Shown here: in pieces, positions 13,164 through 25,900 of the stretch | Numbering within the stretch: the first letter of the stretch is position 1 | Layout of the letters: each line of letters starts with the position of its first letter | NCBI RefSeq assembly: GCF_011075055.1 | Contig: NW_025401155.1 | Coordinates: 53,501-117,500, forward strand | From: Mangifera indica | Lineage: Eukaryota; Streptophyta; Magnoliopsida; Sapindales; Anacardiaceae | Reading direction: 5' to 3' | DNA length: 64,000 nt | Program-made: the position numbers and the translations under genes | The notes under the pieces: generated by a model | Databases searched by the model: none | What the model was told of the DNA's origin: nothing | What the model saw: the letters and a program-made list of their open reading frames with translations, nothing else

Positions 13164-14415
13164 TAACACCCCTCTCTAGGCACATATCCCTACAGGGACT
13201 ACGCACTTGAAGAGATGTGTTTCAATAAAACTCTTATATACAAAAAACAACTATTAAATATGCCTCATTAAATAAAACCCCACACACCCAAAAGTTCATT
13301 TATTATTTAGAAAACCAAGGTAATGAAGTTATACATCAATCCATAAAATAAAATGTGTATAGATAGTCAAATTCAACTCTAATCTAATTAAAAACTCAAA
13401 CATGACAAATGATGATATCGCCCCTACCCTCATGCGCTTCCATGAGTTGACCTACTAGCTCTCTTATTGGCTCCTTTGTTGCTCCATAACTTTATTTGTA
13501 AACCATAAGAATAGAATAGGTGGGTGGGATACATTCAGTAAGTAAACAATCCTATAATAACTTAGGGTTTATATTCGAATTATCATATCATATCATGTGT
13601 TTTGTATTTATCAAACTTATATCAGTGCAGATGTTTATCTAACATCCCTGATGCCTATCTAGAAAATCATATTGCCTATTACCTAATTCACAATGGTAGT
13701 GCCATATCGGATGATTAAGGCCAAACGATGCATATTCGTGTCCCAAACACTTGGTGAAAGCAATAAACATCCTATATGTTAATCATAAAGTGCATTTATC
13801 ACATGTGTTGACCGAACTTAAAGCCATAGATACCATATCATAAGACAATGAGACCTCGGACCTTTCCTACTATTGCACATGCATCCCTAATGCTTCGATG
13901 CCTTTTGATGATGCTAAATCATCTAAAGGTTTTAATGTCAAATTGACTTGCTTTAATGTTTTCACTACCATACTGCACACAACTTGGTGGTTCTAAATAT
14001 GTAATAAATCATTTTCTAGTTTTAACGTGAAACCACTATGGTTAGGGTTCATGTTGTCGTTTACATAGTTGGGCACACCCATATTAGCCTTTTATTAGGG
14101 TTTTGTTTCTTCTTTCATTGAAATCCTCCCTTATAGGGTATAATAATCATTTCTAAGCTTTATTTTCATTTTAGAACTCTATAAATTCTTTACTAACTCT
14201 TTGTACTTTTGTTCTCAATTTTCCTAAATGTACATAGGTATATGTCATTCACATACGGACGTGTATAACTTTGGTCCACATGACTTGAACCCTAGACACT
14301 GTGTATCTTTAGGGCAGGACACATGACCATGTGTCCCACCTATTCTCAAATACACATCCTGTGGCATTGCACCTATATAGGGAGAAAAATCCCTAATTAT
14401 ACACAACCATGTATG

Positions 14416-15566
14416 TGTGACACCCCTAGGCGAATCCCACATCGACAAGCTTGTGGCGAGTGAAGTGCTATATATGAGTAAGACCCCCATTACCAGGCAT
14501 GACGCGTTCGTGAGGGACCTGGCCCAAGAGGTCGAGGTGAAGCGAAACAAAACCCCGAAAAGGCTGGGCCGTAAAGGGACAATATCATGCCAGTTGAGTG
14601 AGGGCCCACTCGTTTCTGTTGCATGATGCATTTTAAAGCCGTGCGGGCCAAGGGTTGCCCAAAGCGGACAATATCATGCAGGGGGCAAGGGCCCAAAGTG
14701 TTGGTATCAGAGCCCGACCTAAGCATCTAAGCGGTGGTGGGGCAAACCTCAACGAGGACGCTGAGTCCCGTAAGGGGGGTGTATATGACACCCCTAGGCG
14801 AATCCCATATCGACAAACTTGTGGCGAGTGAAGTGCTAGATATGAGTAAGGCCCCCATTACCAGGCATGACACGTTTTAAAGCCATGCGGGCCAAGGGTT
14901 GCCCAAAGCGGACAATATCATGTAGGGGGCAAGGGCCCAAAGTGTTGGTATCAGAGTCCGGCCCAAGCCTCTGAACGGTGGTGGGGCAAACCTCAGCGAG
15001 GACGCTGAGTCCCGTAAGGGGGGGTGTATGTGACACCCCTAGGCGAATCCCACATCGACAAGCTTGTGGCGAGTGAAGTGCTATATATGAGTAAGGCCCC
15101 CATTACCAAGTATGACGCGTTCATGAGGGACCTGGCCTAAGAGGTCGAGGTGAAGCGAAACAAAACCCCGAAAAGGCTGGGCCGTAAAGGGACAATATCA
15201 TGCCAGTTGAGTGAGGGCCCACTCGTTTCTGCTGCATGACGCGTTTTAAAGCCGTGCGGGCCAAGGGTTGCCCAAAGCGGACAATATCATGCAGAGGGCA
15301 AGGGCCCAAAGTGTTGGTATCAGAGCCCGGCCCAAACCTCTGAGCGGTGGTGTGGCAAACCTCAGCGAGGACGCTGAGTCCTGTAAGGGGGGGTGTATGT
15401 GACACCCCTAGGCGAATCCCACATCGACAAGCTTGTGGCGAGTGAAGTGCTAGATATGAGTAAGGCCCCCATTACCAGGCATGACGCGTTTTAAAGTTGT
15501 GCGGGCCAAGGGTTGCCCAAAGCGGACAATATCATACAGGGGGGCAAGGGCCCAAGGGGTGTCACA
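14416..15566 (+). mobile_element. Tandem TRIM array (LTR-internal-LTR-internal-LTR-internal-LTR)
   Basis: The block starts TGTGACACCCC and ends GGGGTGTCACA, an 11-bp perfect inverted pair, and is flanked by the five-base repeat GTATG (14411-14415 and 15567-15571). Four LTR-like units start near 14416, 14785, 15031 and 15400. After each of the first three comes TGGTATCAGAG (14702, 14946, 15315), a methionine-tRNA primer-binding site, then an internal domain of only about 80 bp ending in a purine-rich AAGGGGGG tract. Short LTRs, a primer site, a polypurine tract and no coding capacity define a terminal-repeat retrotransposon in miniature. It is markedly GC-richer than its surroundings. Open readings across it are accidental. 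Confidence 0.85.
14702..14713 (+). other. TRIM primer-binding site (first of three)
   Basis: TGGTATCAGAGC is complementary to the 3' end of plant initiator methionine tRNA. It sits directly after the first LTR unit; copies follow at 14946 and 15315. Confidence 0.85.
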
Positions 15567-16488
15567 GTATGTAAACATACACGACATGAAACGTCATTTT
15601 CCTAGAATTAAAAAATAACTTTTCCTATTCCTTGTCAACTTTCTAACTTTCATCCGATGATTTCTATACATCATACCACGTTCCCACATCATAAAAACAC
15701 CATCATTTATTCATTGCCAAAACACATAAACATCACAAAAATATTAAGCAATAACTCATTCTTTTATCAAGCATAACAATCCAAACCATTACCTCACAAA
15801 TACAACCATGAAAATCCTTCATTCATAAATTATCATACTCTTAATTAGCAATAATAGTGTAATTTCATGGTGAAACATGTATAAATAATCCAATCTACTA
15901 AAATTATAACCTAATTTAAAAAAAAAAAAACTATAATTCATCTTTCAACCACATAATAACATGTTCTCACCAAGTTGTTATATTCAATTTGTGTATCATG
16001 AAATAACCCTTCCACACATAATTTGAAATTTATTCATAATCACATAAGACGTCAACACCAAAATAAAACTAACCCATACATTAATCCAATAGAAGAAAGT
16101 CTACTTACCTTTCTCAACTTTGCAAAGGTCTTCACGTGGCCTTAAATAGTTCCTTCTAATCTCTTTGTGCATCCTCTACCTTTAAAGCATGCAAACCTCA
16201 TTTTTCCTCTTTGAATTCTTTGAAAAATATTCAGGTAAAAATTAGTCAAACATGTTTGCAACTTTTTTTATTTTCTCCCTAGGTAGTTGTATACGGGCGT
16301 GTATTTAAAGCACACGAGCATGTATGTCGTTATGTGATCAAACCCACATTCTAAAATCTCGGCGAAACACATCCTTATCTTTGAATTCAAATTTTCTAAT
16401 GATATACAAGAGTGCATACCCTATACACGAGCATGTATCGTGTCTAGACTTGGTCAAAAATAAACTTGGCATATATTTGAGTGTTACA

Positions 16489-16770
16489 CTAGCCCTAATG
16501 CTTTCATAATCACACTACATATAGTTTGATAGCTAAACCACTCTGCACATAACTTGGCGGCTAAAATTAAAAAAAACATCATTTTAGATTTTTGACTTAA
16601 AATCACTCCAGTTAGAGTTTAAGTCCTCGTCCAGATAATCGAACACCCCAAAAATACCCAATAACTCATTATGCTTTTATTAGGGCTAAAATATTCCATC
16701 TTTTCTACACTTTTACCTATTTACACAACCTAGCAGTCTATAGTGAACGTTTTCCAACTTTTATTCCATC
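16489..16770 (-). mobile_element. Older Gypsy LTR fragment, right of the nested LTR
   Basis: It contains the same words as the minus LTRs at 13960-14060 and 57970-58080 (ACTACACATAACTTGATGG-like, then a 'tcgtc..ataatcgaacacc' region). It continues the fragment at 13037-13163. Confidence 0.55.
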
Positions 16771-16789
16771 CTAACTTCATGTGGATACT

Positions 16790-18260
16790 TGAGTTCCTCA
16801 CCTTGGGTTGGAGAGTGCATTCTTTGCCACGAAAAGTTCGGTGGAGCCTATAAACACAAATATGACAATCTTACACCTTATAGTTGAAGAGTTCATGTTT
16901 ATGTGATGTATTTACTATAATGGGATCCATGCATGGAGTATTCATTGATGTTTGATCTTTTAAAATTGTACCTTTTGTTTTGGTGGCTGATTTCGATCGT
17001 CAAAAAACTCCAACATCAATAACCAATAAAATGTGTTATCACAATAGGATTGAGTTGTTGTGTAACAACTACAAGTAAGTCTAAGGGCATTTTGATATTT
17101 TTCTCTATGTTTTAATGTTATTTTCTTGGGTAGTTAATTTGTAAAAAAAAGTCAACAGAAGTTCATCACAAGGTGGACGTTCATTCATGCATAGTGAAGG
17201 GCAAAAAAGTCATTTCACATTAAGTGCGTGAAAATGGTTAAGTGAAAGAGAATGAACAATCGTGTATGGTCGAGTGAACACCCATTCATGTGTTGGTTGA
17301 ATTCTATTTTGGATAAGATACGTTTCCTAGTGATTTTGGGACATGCCTTTCTCGTTCATTGAAAGTGAATGACTGTTTGTCAGACTTGTTTGGCAAAATA
17401 AAAAGAAAAGTGTTGCCTTTGGCTCATAATATACCTTATATTTAGTTTTAGAGCCAAACAATGAACGAGGGAGAAAGTTAAGCAACCAGAGAGTAGTAAA
17501 AGAGTATTAGATTCTCGAATTTCCATCAGCCACGTGAAGAAAAAGCTTGACTTTGGAAGCCAAGTAATGTGGACTTTTTTCCTCTCCCTTGCTAGCTTTC
17601 TATAGAAATCATGAAAGATTATGTTGTATGGTATGTATCTCCATTCTTTATTTATAGTTGATGCCTAAAGAAAATTTGTATTCTAGATATCACATATTAT
17701 GATGAGCAAATAATGGATGATTATGGTTGTGTGTTAATTTGTGTAAAACCTTGATATTTGATATTGAGATTGAGAATAAACATGACATATATAAACTCCA
17801 ATATATGTGATGGTTAATGATGATAATAAGATACTAAAGACTCCTTGTGTACAATTGTAATTGTTTATTTTATGAGAAAATAGGTTGGAAAACGTAGAAA
17901 CCACAAGGGTACGCAATTTCTAGATGCGATGAATGCATGAACAATTGTTCATCACTTAAGATGAAGACAACTTCTTCATTTAAGCGATGAACAATTGTTC
18001 ATGAATAGACGTTCAATATGAGATGAACTACCTTTCATGCCACGATGTTATAGGTTAAGTAGAATGACGAACACCTATTCATAGCAAGAAAGTGATGCTC
18101 GTTTGTAGGCTTTGACAAATGAACAAGAAGTAAGTGCACAATGATGCTCGTTTAGATAGTGCAAAATAACTATTTTACCCCTATGCTATGTGCTGAGGTA
18201 GGGATTACGTTAGAAAGACTTATAAGGGGCAAAAATAAGTCAACTAGCAAATCACAGATG
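16790..18260 (+). other. LTR-like debris, no gene seen
   Basis: No coding region is supported. From about 17063 (TGTAACAACTAC) to about 18240 the sequence has the look of another decayed LTR, rich in 'gaacattcat'-type words, but I could not find a second copy or a primer-binding site. It contains the 66-bp inverted repeat at 17937-18002. Confidence 0.35.
17937..18002. repeat. 66-bp inverted repeat with two copies of a 16-bp palindrome
   Basis: The 16-bp perfect palindrome ATGAACAATTGTTCAT occurs at 17937-17952 and again at 17987-18002. The bases between them are also inverted copies (CACTTAAGATGAAGA against TTCTTCATTTAAGCG), so the segment can fold into a long hairpin around 17967-17972. Confidence 0.9.
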
Positions 18261-18320
18261 TTTGACTATGTGAAAGACGATATAAACCCTAACCATTAAT
18301 TTAAAAGTTCATCTTAAATT

Positions 18321-19167
18321 AGTAAATTGCATTTTTCCACCCAAGGTTTGACCTAAAAACACTTTCCCACCTCTATATGACTTAAACAACACTTTCCTAC
18401 CCAATCAAATTTTGTTAATAAAAAAAAAATTCTAAAAGCAATACTAGGGAGTGAAAAACTCTGTTTTATCCATACTATTTTGTTTAATTATCTTTTAAAA
18501 TTGCAATATAACTCCAAAATTAATTAAAAAAATAAAACCTTCCATATATCCAAATTACATAATAACCATTTTATTTCCTTTTACTTTCACTTGTACCCCT
18601 TCTTTATTTGAGCTAACAAACCCTAACTGTCATTCTCACTTTTGACAACCATCTTCATTGTTGATTTGATTTCCAAACCCATTATAGTTATCAATATCTC
18701 TATTTTGAGTTGATATCTTCAATGATTGTGTCAATTCTCCCCAAGGAAACCTTCAATTATTCAAATAAAAAATCAACAACGATCTTCCTCTACAACATAA
18801 CTTGATCTCTCTCTAGTCTTTGTCACACGACCTTCCTTTCTCGAAAGCCTTGGCATTGTGGCTTAATCATTGACAAAGGTGATGGTGAGATTTAATAGTG
18901 CTAGGGTTTTAAATGCATTAATGCATGTTTTTTAATGTATTAAAGAGCTAAACATTATGTTTAAAACATATAAGCCTAGTATGCAAAAGAGTTTAAATTT
19001 TAATTTATTTAGACTTTATGAATTGTGAAATTACCTTTTTGTCCTATAGGACTTAAACTATTAATTTTTTAAATAGAATTTGATTCTGGGTGTAAAAAAA
19101 TTATTTATACATTTAAGAGTGGAAATTGTTTCTAGACCAAACCTTGGGTGGTAACATGTAATTTACT
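18321..19167. mobile_element. 847-bp terminal-inverted-repeat element (non-coding)
   Basis: The two ends are imperfect inverted copies over about 55 bp: AGTAAATTGCATTTTTCCAC and CCACCCAAGGTTTGACCTA on the left against AGTAAATTACATGTTACCAC and CCACCCAAGGTTTGGTCTA read inward from the right. No transposase is encoded, so it is a non-autonomous DNA element, perhaps MULE-like. The flanking bases (left TCTTAAATT, right CTAAATTTT) are only loosely alike, so the target duplication is not firm. Confidence 0.65.
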
Positions 19168-19179
19168 CTAAATTTTTTT

Positions 19180-19540
19180 GGTAAAAATCTTTTAATTTAT
19201 TGTATCATATCCATTTTAGTGAATGTTTAGTTTGAGTATTTTAAAGATTAACTTGAAAATAGATTATTTAAAAAATTATTATATATAAATAATTATTATA
19301 TTTAATAAAATTTTGATAAATATAAATAATTATTATATTTAATTAGAAATAATAAAAATATTAATAAATTATTTTTCTTAAATATTCTTCAACATAATTT
19401 TTTAAAATATTTTTTTATATTATTTATTAAATTAATTAAAAATAATATTATTTTTATCCAAAAATTAATAAATAAAAATATAATTATAATAAAATTAAAA
19501 ACACTTTAATAATTTTTTACCACTTAAATTTTCTGGATGA
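19180..19540. other. Very AT-rich spacer upstream of UNG
   Basis: This is almost entirely A and T, with repeated 'aataattattatatttaat' words, and has no open reading of note. It separates the inverted-repeat element from the UNG promoter. Confidence 0.7.
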
Positions 19541-19697
19541 AGACTCTAATGGACACCAAAGGGCCCTTAAAGTGAGATGACAAAATCCCATCCCGGCTTT
19601 AGAAAAAAGTCGCACAGTTCGTGAAGATCCTCAGTAACCCGACCTTCATCTCTCTTCGCATATTTTCTGGTTCTGTGAGGGCTAAGTGGAATACGAA
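19541..19697 (+). promoter_or_regulatory. UNG core promoter and 5' UTR (inferred)
   Basis: A drop in AT content just upstream of the UNG start marks the likely promoter and leader. It includes a GGGCCC core at 19561-19566, the type of site bound by plant TCP factors at housekeeping and S-phase genes, and a pyrimidine-rich leader (CTTCATCTCTCTTC). There is no obvious TATA box next to the start. The transcription start is not visible from sequence alone. Confidence 0.4.
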
Positions 19698-19941
19698 ATG
19701 GCATCTTCAAAACCCCTAGTGGAAATTTTGCAACCTGCGAAGCGCCTCAAACTCTCCTCCACCCCATCGGATATTTCAAAACCTATTCAAAACGTTTCAT
19801 TGCTCTCCAAATCACTCAGCACCTCCATTCCTGACTCCGAACTCACCTCCGACCAAAAACAGCGCATCGAGTTCAACAAATTTCTTGCAAAATCCAAAAG
19901 AAATCTCAACGTTTGCTCCCAAAGAGTTTCCAAATCTAAGG
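19698..19941 (+). CDS. UNG: UNG exon 1
   Basis: It encodes residues 1-81 and the first base of codon 82: the nuclear-signal-like N-terminus and the conserved [13 protein letters not shown] segment. It ends AAG-G before the donor GTCAGT. Phase 1 is confirmed because the next exon completes a glycine codon. Confidence 0.9.
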
Positions 19942-22900
19942 GTCAGTTGATGCTTTATCTTACTTTGAATTTTATGTTTTATTTCTGTCGAAACTTGAAG
20001 GCTTATGCGAATCTTTTGTAGGAGAAGGCCTTAGTTATGTGAAATTGGAAGAGCTTTTGGTTGAGGAGACTTGGTTGGAGGCGCTTCCTGGAGAGTTACA
20101 GAAGCCTTATGCTAAAAGTTTATGTGAATTTGTTGGAAAGGAGATATGTAGTGGTTCTGTGCCGATATACCCCCCTCAGCACTTAATCTTTAATGCTTTT
20201 AACTCCACTCCTTTTGACAGAGTGAAAACTGTTATCATCGGACAGGTATTCGTCTTTTATTTCCATTCTATTTGCCCTGAACAAGTTTGCATTTTTCTTT
20301 TACTGTTTTTTGCTTCTATATGAAATGTTGATTTTTAGCTTCTCTTGAGTTCATCCTTAAGTTTTTTATTTGGGTTAATGGCATTGAACTTCCGACGGTT
20401 TGAAGGAATAAGAAATCCTTTGGGTTTTTGAAGTAACAAAAAAGTCTTCATACGGTTTAAAATGGAAGGATGGGAATTTCTGATATTTGTTAACTCATAG
20501 TAGTATAAGTTTTAATGGCCTACTAATGGTAAGGGGATTTTTGTTATTAAATCAAAACCTCAGGATAAAATTTTTTTAACTCTTTCCTCTTTTTATCAAG
20601 CTAGGGGAGTGGGTTTTGTTTATGAAACAGGAATGAAGATTTGAAGAATTCTTGCTTGTTTTCATTCAATAATGAATAGGTGAATTTATACATATTTTAC
20701 AACAATAAAAAAAATCAAATAATTTAAACTAGGGAAATGAAATATTCAGTGACTTAATTGGAATATTATTCCCTAAAGTTTAGGGACTTATTATGGTTTC
20801 TTACACTTCCTTCAAGTTGGAGAATAGATGTCTATTATTCCCAGCTTGCTTACAAAGAATTCAAATCCAGGCTTAGACAAAACCTTGGTAAGTAGATCAG
20901 CTTCTTGAAACTTAGTTGATATCTATGATATGTTGATAATCCTATATGTTGATAATCCCTTCTTTCACTTTCTCCTAAATAAAGTGCCTATCAATCTCTT
21001 TATGTTTGGTTTGATCATGGCATATTGGATTGTGTGCAATTTTGATTGTTGATTTACTTTCTTTATCTAGCTTCATAGACCTGTCCAGGAAATTCTTAAG
21101 TTTTCCATGAGTCATTGCAACAAAGTAGCTTGCGAACTGGTTGTACTTTGATTGTCCTATGACTAGCTACATGGCAAACAGTACCATCGGCCATTAAAAC
21201 ATTAAAATCAATAGTATAAAAATGCAACGGAAATGAACATAGAAATAAAAATAAGCATATGATCTGAGTGACCAATATTAATAATTTGTACATCTTGTGC
21301 TAAGGTGAGACACCAAGGTTGAGTTACAAGTGCCTCTGTGAGCAATTGAGGTTGTAGCAGTAGGAGAATCAAAAAATGTGATAGAATGTGAAAGAGGAAC
21401 AAAGAACTAGTGGAGGCTGTTGAGCTTGAATTTCTGGCAAGAATTCTGACATTTCGCGCTTCTGGCAAATTGGAAACTTAGGAGGGTGATGAAACTTCTG
21501 ACAGATTGTAAATTGACAAATTCCAGTGACTCCTGACAGTAGTAGATTGAGAACTTTCAGCGGTGTTTGACTGTAGATCAATAATTTCTTTGATTGTTTG
21601 ACAAATTTTTCTGACAATAGATTTGAAGATTTTCCAGCAATATCTTAGGTTTTTGGCCGTGTCTGTACTTTTTTGGTGGTTGTTGTGGATGTCTGGCAAC
21701 CTCTATGATGACTGATAGGAACTTTGGTGGTGTCTAAGGTTTGAAAAGTTTTCTGGCAATATTTCAGTAGAGTTCCAATATTATTCCGGTTGATTACATC
21801 CTTTTTTCTTCTAAGAGTGAGGATTAAAAAAGAGTTCTAAGAACTCTGACTTTGATGAATTTATACATATTTTAGAACAACAAACTAGGATAGCAGGCAG
21901 CCTAAACTAGAAAAAGAATGAAATCAATCGAAAATAAGAAAAAGAAATATTCAGGGACTAAATCAGGATTTTAATCCCTTTACAGATTAATTTTATAGTA
22001 AGAATAAGTTATAATTCAGGCACATTTCATCATAGACAATTGTTTCCCCACCTTGTTTTTAGTTTTGTTATTCCTTTGTTGGTATCCAATACAAAGCTGT
22101 GGCATCAAGTAGATTTCACTCACTAATATAATTTCCTGAGGTTTGATAAAAAAATAAGTGAAAACAAATTACTTGTATGATGAATTAATGTTCATAAAGA
22201 AATAAGGCATGTTCATAGTGGTCTAGTCATAATTAATATAAGATCTACTCAAATAAACCTAAACCCAATCGATTTAGTGATATCTTGGGCTTCATGATAA
22301 AGAAAAGTCAATTCGTAGTTCCCTTAAGTGAATAATCTCTAAAATATCTACCAAGTATGATGTCTAGCAACCCTGTGTTAGAGTTGAAGTACGGCTTTCT
22401 AATCTATTGATTTAAGCTTTGAAGATTAATAGTAATTCAACTGATTAAATGAATCCAAATTCCAAAGGGAAGTCCATATAGATTCCATTATTTTTTGCTA
22501 TTTGATACCAAATATACCTTAATATATTTGTCATCCGATTACTCCTTTCCTTGTTTTACACAATCACAACCTTAGTGATAAAAGAAAATCGAGTTGATAT
22601 TGGATAAACTATTTTTTTCCTTATAATGATGTAGTTGCCATTGATATTCATATGTGTTTTGTTCTTTTAACAGGACCCTTATCATGGACCTGGTCAAGCA
22701 ATGGGTCTATCATTTTCTGTGCCAAAAGGAGTGAAAGTCCCTTCAAGTTTGGTAAATATATTCAAGGAACTTCATCACGACCTTGGTTGTTCTATTCCAT
22801 CTCATGGAAACCTAGAAAAATGGGCTGTACAGGTAAAATTTTATTCCAGTATATTTGAGGAGCTTAACTAGATATTGGACCATTACCTATCAATTTCAAT

Positions 22901-25900
22901 TTTTCAGTTGAATGGTAACTCCACACGTTTTAAAAGCTAGATTAACCTAGATAACTTTTGTTCTAATTCCCTAATTGTAATGAATAAACTATGATAATTT
23001 GTATTGTTATATGTGTGGCTATGATTGTGCTTGATCCATGTGAGATGGCACTTAAAGAGTTTAAATTTTGAGTATAATGGGGGAGAGAATTGAAATATAA
23101 CAATTTAATAACATAAAATTCCTTTTCTAGCATCTCTTTGTATACAAATTAAATTACAAAGGATTTAAAAAATATTCCTTAATGTCCTTATTTTAATAAT
23201 TGGGAGTAGTTTCTTGACCAAAATAGTTTTCGGTTTTGAGAAGTTTTCATTCTTAGTTTCTAAAGTGTATTATTTATGTAGAAACTGAAATTAAGGGTTT
23301 ATTTTCATTAATTAATTTACTGTTACAGAGGTACATTTATATACACATTAGGTATTCCGTATTAGGAATATGAATATTTGATTCCTATAATTAAGCTCTA
23401 TATTCCTATAATTAAGCCTTATTCACTAATTTACAGATTCTGCAACACTCCCCCTCAAGCTGGAGCATAGATATTAATCATGCCCAGCTTGTTACAAAGA
23501 TAATCAACTCGAACCCCATTTATAGCCTTAGTGAAAATATCCCCTAACTGTTCTCCAGTCTTCACATATCCTGTAGAAATAAAATTCTGCTGAATTTTCT
23601 CTCGAACGAAATGACAGTCAATCTCAATATGTTTAGTTCGTTCATGAAACACAGGATTAGAGGCAATATGAAGAGCAGCTTGATTATCACACCATAATTG
23701 CGCTGGTAACGATATCTGGAAACCCACTTCAGTCAAAAGTTGATATACCCACATTATTTCACACATAGACTGAGCCATAGCTCTATATTCTGATTCTGCA
23801 CTAGATCGGGACACAACATTTCGCTTCTTGCTCTTCCATGATACTAAATTTCCTCCCACGAAAACACAATAACCAGTGGTAGACCTTCTATCTACCTTGG
23901 AACCTGCCCAATCTGCATCTGAGAAGCACTCAATGTTAGTGTGACCATGATTTCCATACAGTATGCCACGTCCAGGAGCACTTTTTAAGTAGCATAGAAT
24001 TTGCTCTAATGCTACCCAATGATCAACCGTCGAAGATGACATGAATTGACTTACAATACTGACAGAGTATGCAATGTCAGGACGAGTCACTGTAAGATAA
24101 TTTAACTTTCCCACCAATCTTCTATACTTCTCAGGTTCTTCAAACGGTTCCCCATTTTTGTAAGTTGGAGATTAGGAATCATTGGAGTGCTACATGGTCT
24201 AGCTGCCAATTTACCTGTCTCAGTCAATAAATCAAACACATATTTTCTCTGAGATAGAAAGATACCTTTCTTACTTCTCGTCACTTCAATACCCAAGAAA
24301 TATTTCAACCCTCCTAAATCTTTTGTTTGAAACTGAGTATGCAGGAATGATTTGAGAGAGGAAATCCCCACAGTATCGCTTCCAGTAATGATGATATCAT
24401 CAACATAAACAACTAAAAGAATACTGTCAGCTTCTGACTGTCTATAAAAAACTGAATGATCACATTTGCTCTTTATCATGCCAAACTTTTGAACCGCCTC
24501 ACTAAATTTTCCAAACCAAGCACGAGGACTTTGTTTCAAACCATACAGGGATTTGCGAAGACGACAAACCTTTCTATACTCCCCCTGAGCAACAAACCCA
24601 GGTGGTTGCTCTATATAAACTTCCTCTTGAAGGTCACCATGCAAGAATGCATTCTTGATATCCAACTGGTGTAAAGGCCAATTATAAGTAGCTGCCAAAG
24701 AAATAAATAAACGAACAGATGTCAATTTAGCAACAGGTGAGAAAGTATCAGAGTAATCCACCCCATAAGTTTGTGCATATCCCTTAGCAACTAGGCGAGC
24801 CACTGATCCATCCGAATTAACCTTAACTGTAAACACCCATTTGCATCCAATGGCTTTCTTCCCCATAGGGAGATTGACCAAGTCCCAAGTACCATTATCA
24901 GCTAAAACATTCATTTCATCTATCATAGCCGCACGCCAACCAGGATGAGATATAGCTTCATGAGTGGTATTAGGAATAGAAATAGAATCGAGTGATGCAA
25001 CAAAGGAACATGAAATAGGGGATAAATGACCATAAGAAACAAAAGAAGAAATAGGATAAGTACATTGTCTTTTACCTTTGCGAAGGGCGATTGGTAGATC
25101 AATGTCAGTAGAAACTGGATCCGACGAAGAGACTGGTTCAGGACATGCATCTGGGGTTTGTTGACGTTTGGAATAGACCTGTGTAATGGGTGGTCTGACA
25201 GGGTTTGATTCTTCAGGTAGAGAAGATTTTGAAGAACTAACAGTTATAGGGCGAGATGAGGTAACAGTATACACCAACAAATCATCATCCTCCCCCTGAA
25301 TGGTGTAAGCAGGAGAAGTGGAGAAGAAAGGAATGTTCTCCAAAAATGTAACATCAGCAGACACCAGATATTTATTTAAGGTCGGACAAAAGCACCTATA
25401 ACCCTTTTGAAGACGAGAGTAACTAAGAAACACACATTTTAAAGACTTGGGGTCTAATTTTGTGACATCAGGACGAATATCACGAACAAAACAAGTACTG
25501 CCAAATATTTTAGGTTCAATAGGGAATAAAGATTTATTTGGAAAAAGAACATTATAAGGAGTCTGACCTTGAAGAACTGAGGATGACATGCGATTAATCA
25601 AAAAACAAGATGTTGAAACAGCATCAGCCCAAAACTGTTTGGGAACTTGCATTTGAAACAAGAGTGCTTGAGCTGTTTCAAGCAGGTGTCTATTTTTTCT
25701 TTTAGCTACTCCATTTTGAGATGGTGTGGCAACACAAAAAGATTGATGAAGAATGCCATTTTTTATCAAATATGACTGAAAGGATTCAGAAAAGTATTCT
25801 TTGGCATTATCACTACGTAAAGTCTGAATAGAAACATTGAATTGTGTTTTTATTTCAGCATAAAAGACACAAAAATGAGAAAACACTTCAGAACGATTTT

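Larger units (their letters stand above)
13164..16488 (-). mobile_element. Gypsy-family solo LTR (minus) with nested TRIM
   Basis: It begins TGTAACACCCCTCTC and ends TGAGTGTTACA. The flanks CTAGT and CTAGC agree at four of five bases, consistent with a five-base target duplication. Without the nested TRIM (14416-15566 plus one TSD copy) it is about 2.17 kb, close to the 2.3 kb LTR at 58243-60543. It was inserted into an older LTR of the same family (13037-13163 with 16489-16770). No coding domain is present. Confidence 0.75.

Noticed and set aside
14702..15326. tRNA-like words (TGGTATCAGAG)
   Set aside because: They are primer-binding sites of TRIM and Copia elements; no tRNA fold surrounds them.
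14245..15405. Several 66-128 codon open readings on both strands
   Set aside because: They run through the GC-rich TRIM array and repeat with it. They cross LTR, primer site and polypurine tract and have no family match.
14416..15566. Cassandra-type TRIM with a 5S RNA promoter
   Set aside because: I looked for 5S rRNA-like blocks in the LTR and saw none, so only the general TRIM label is used.
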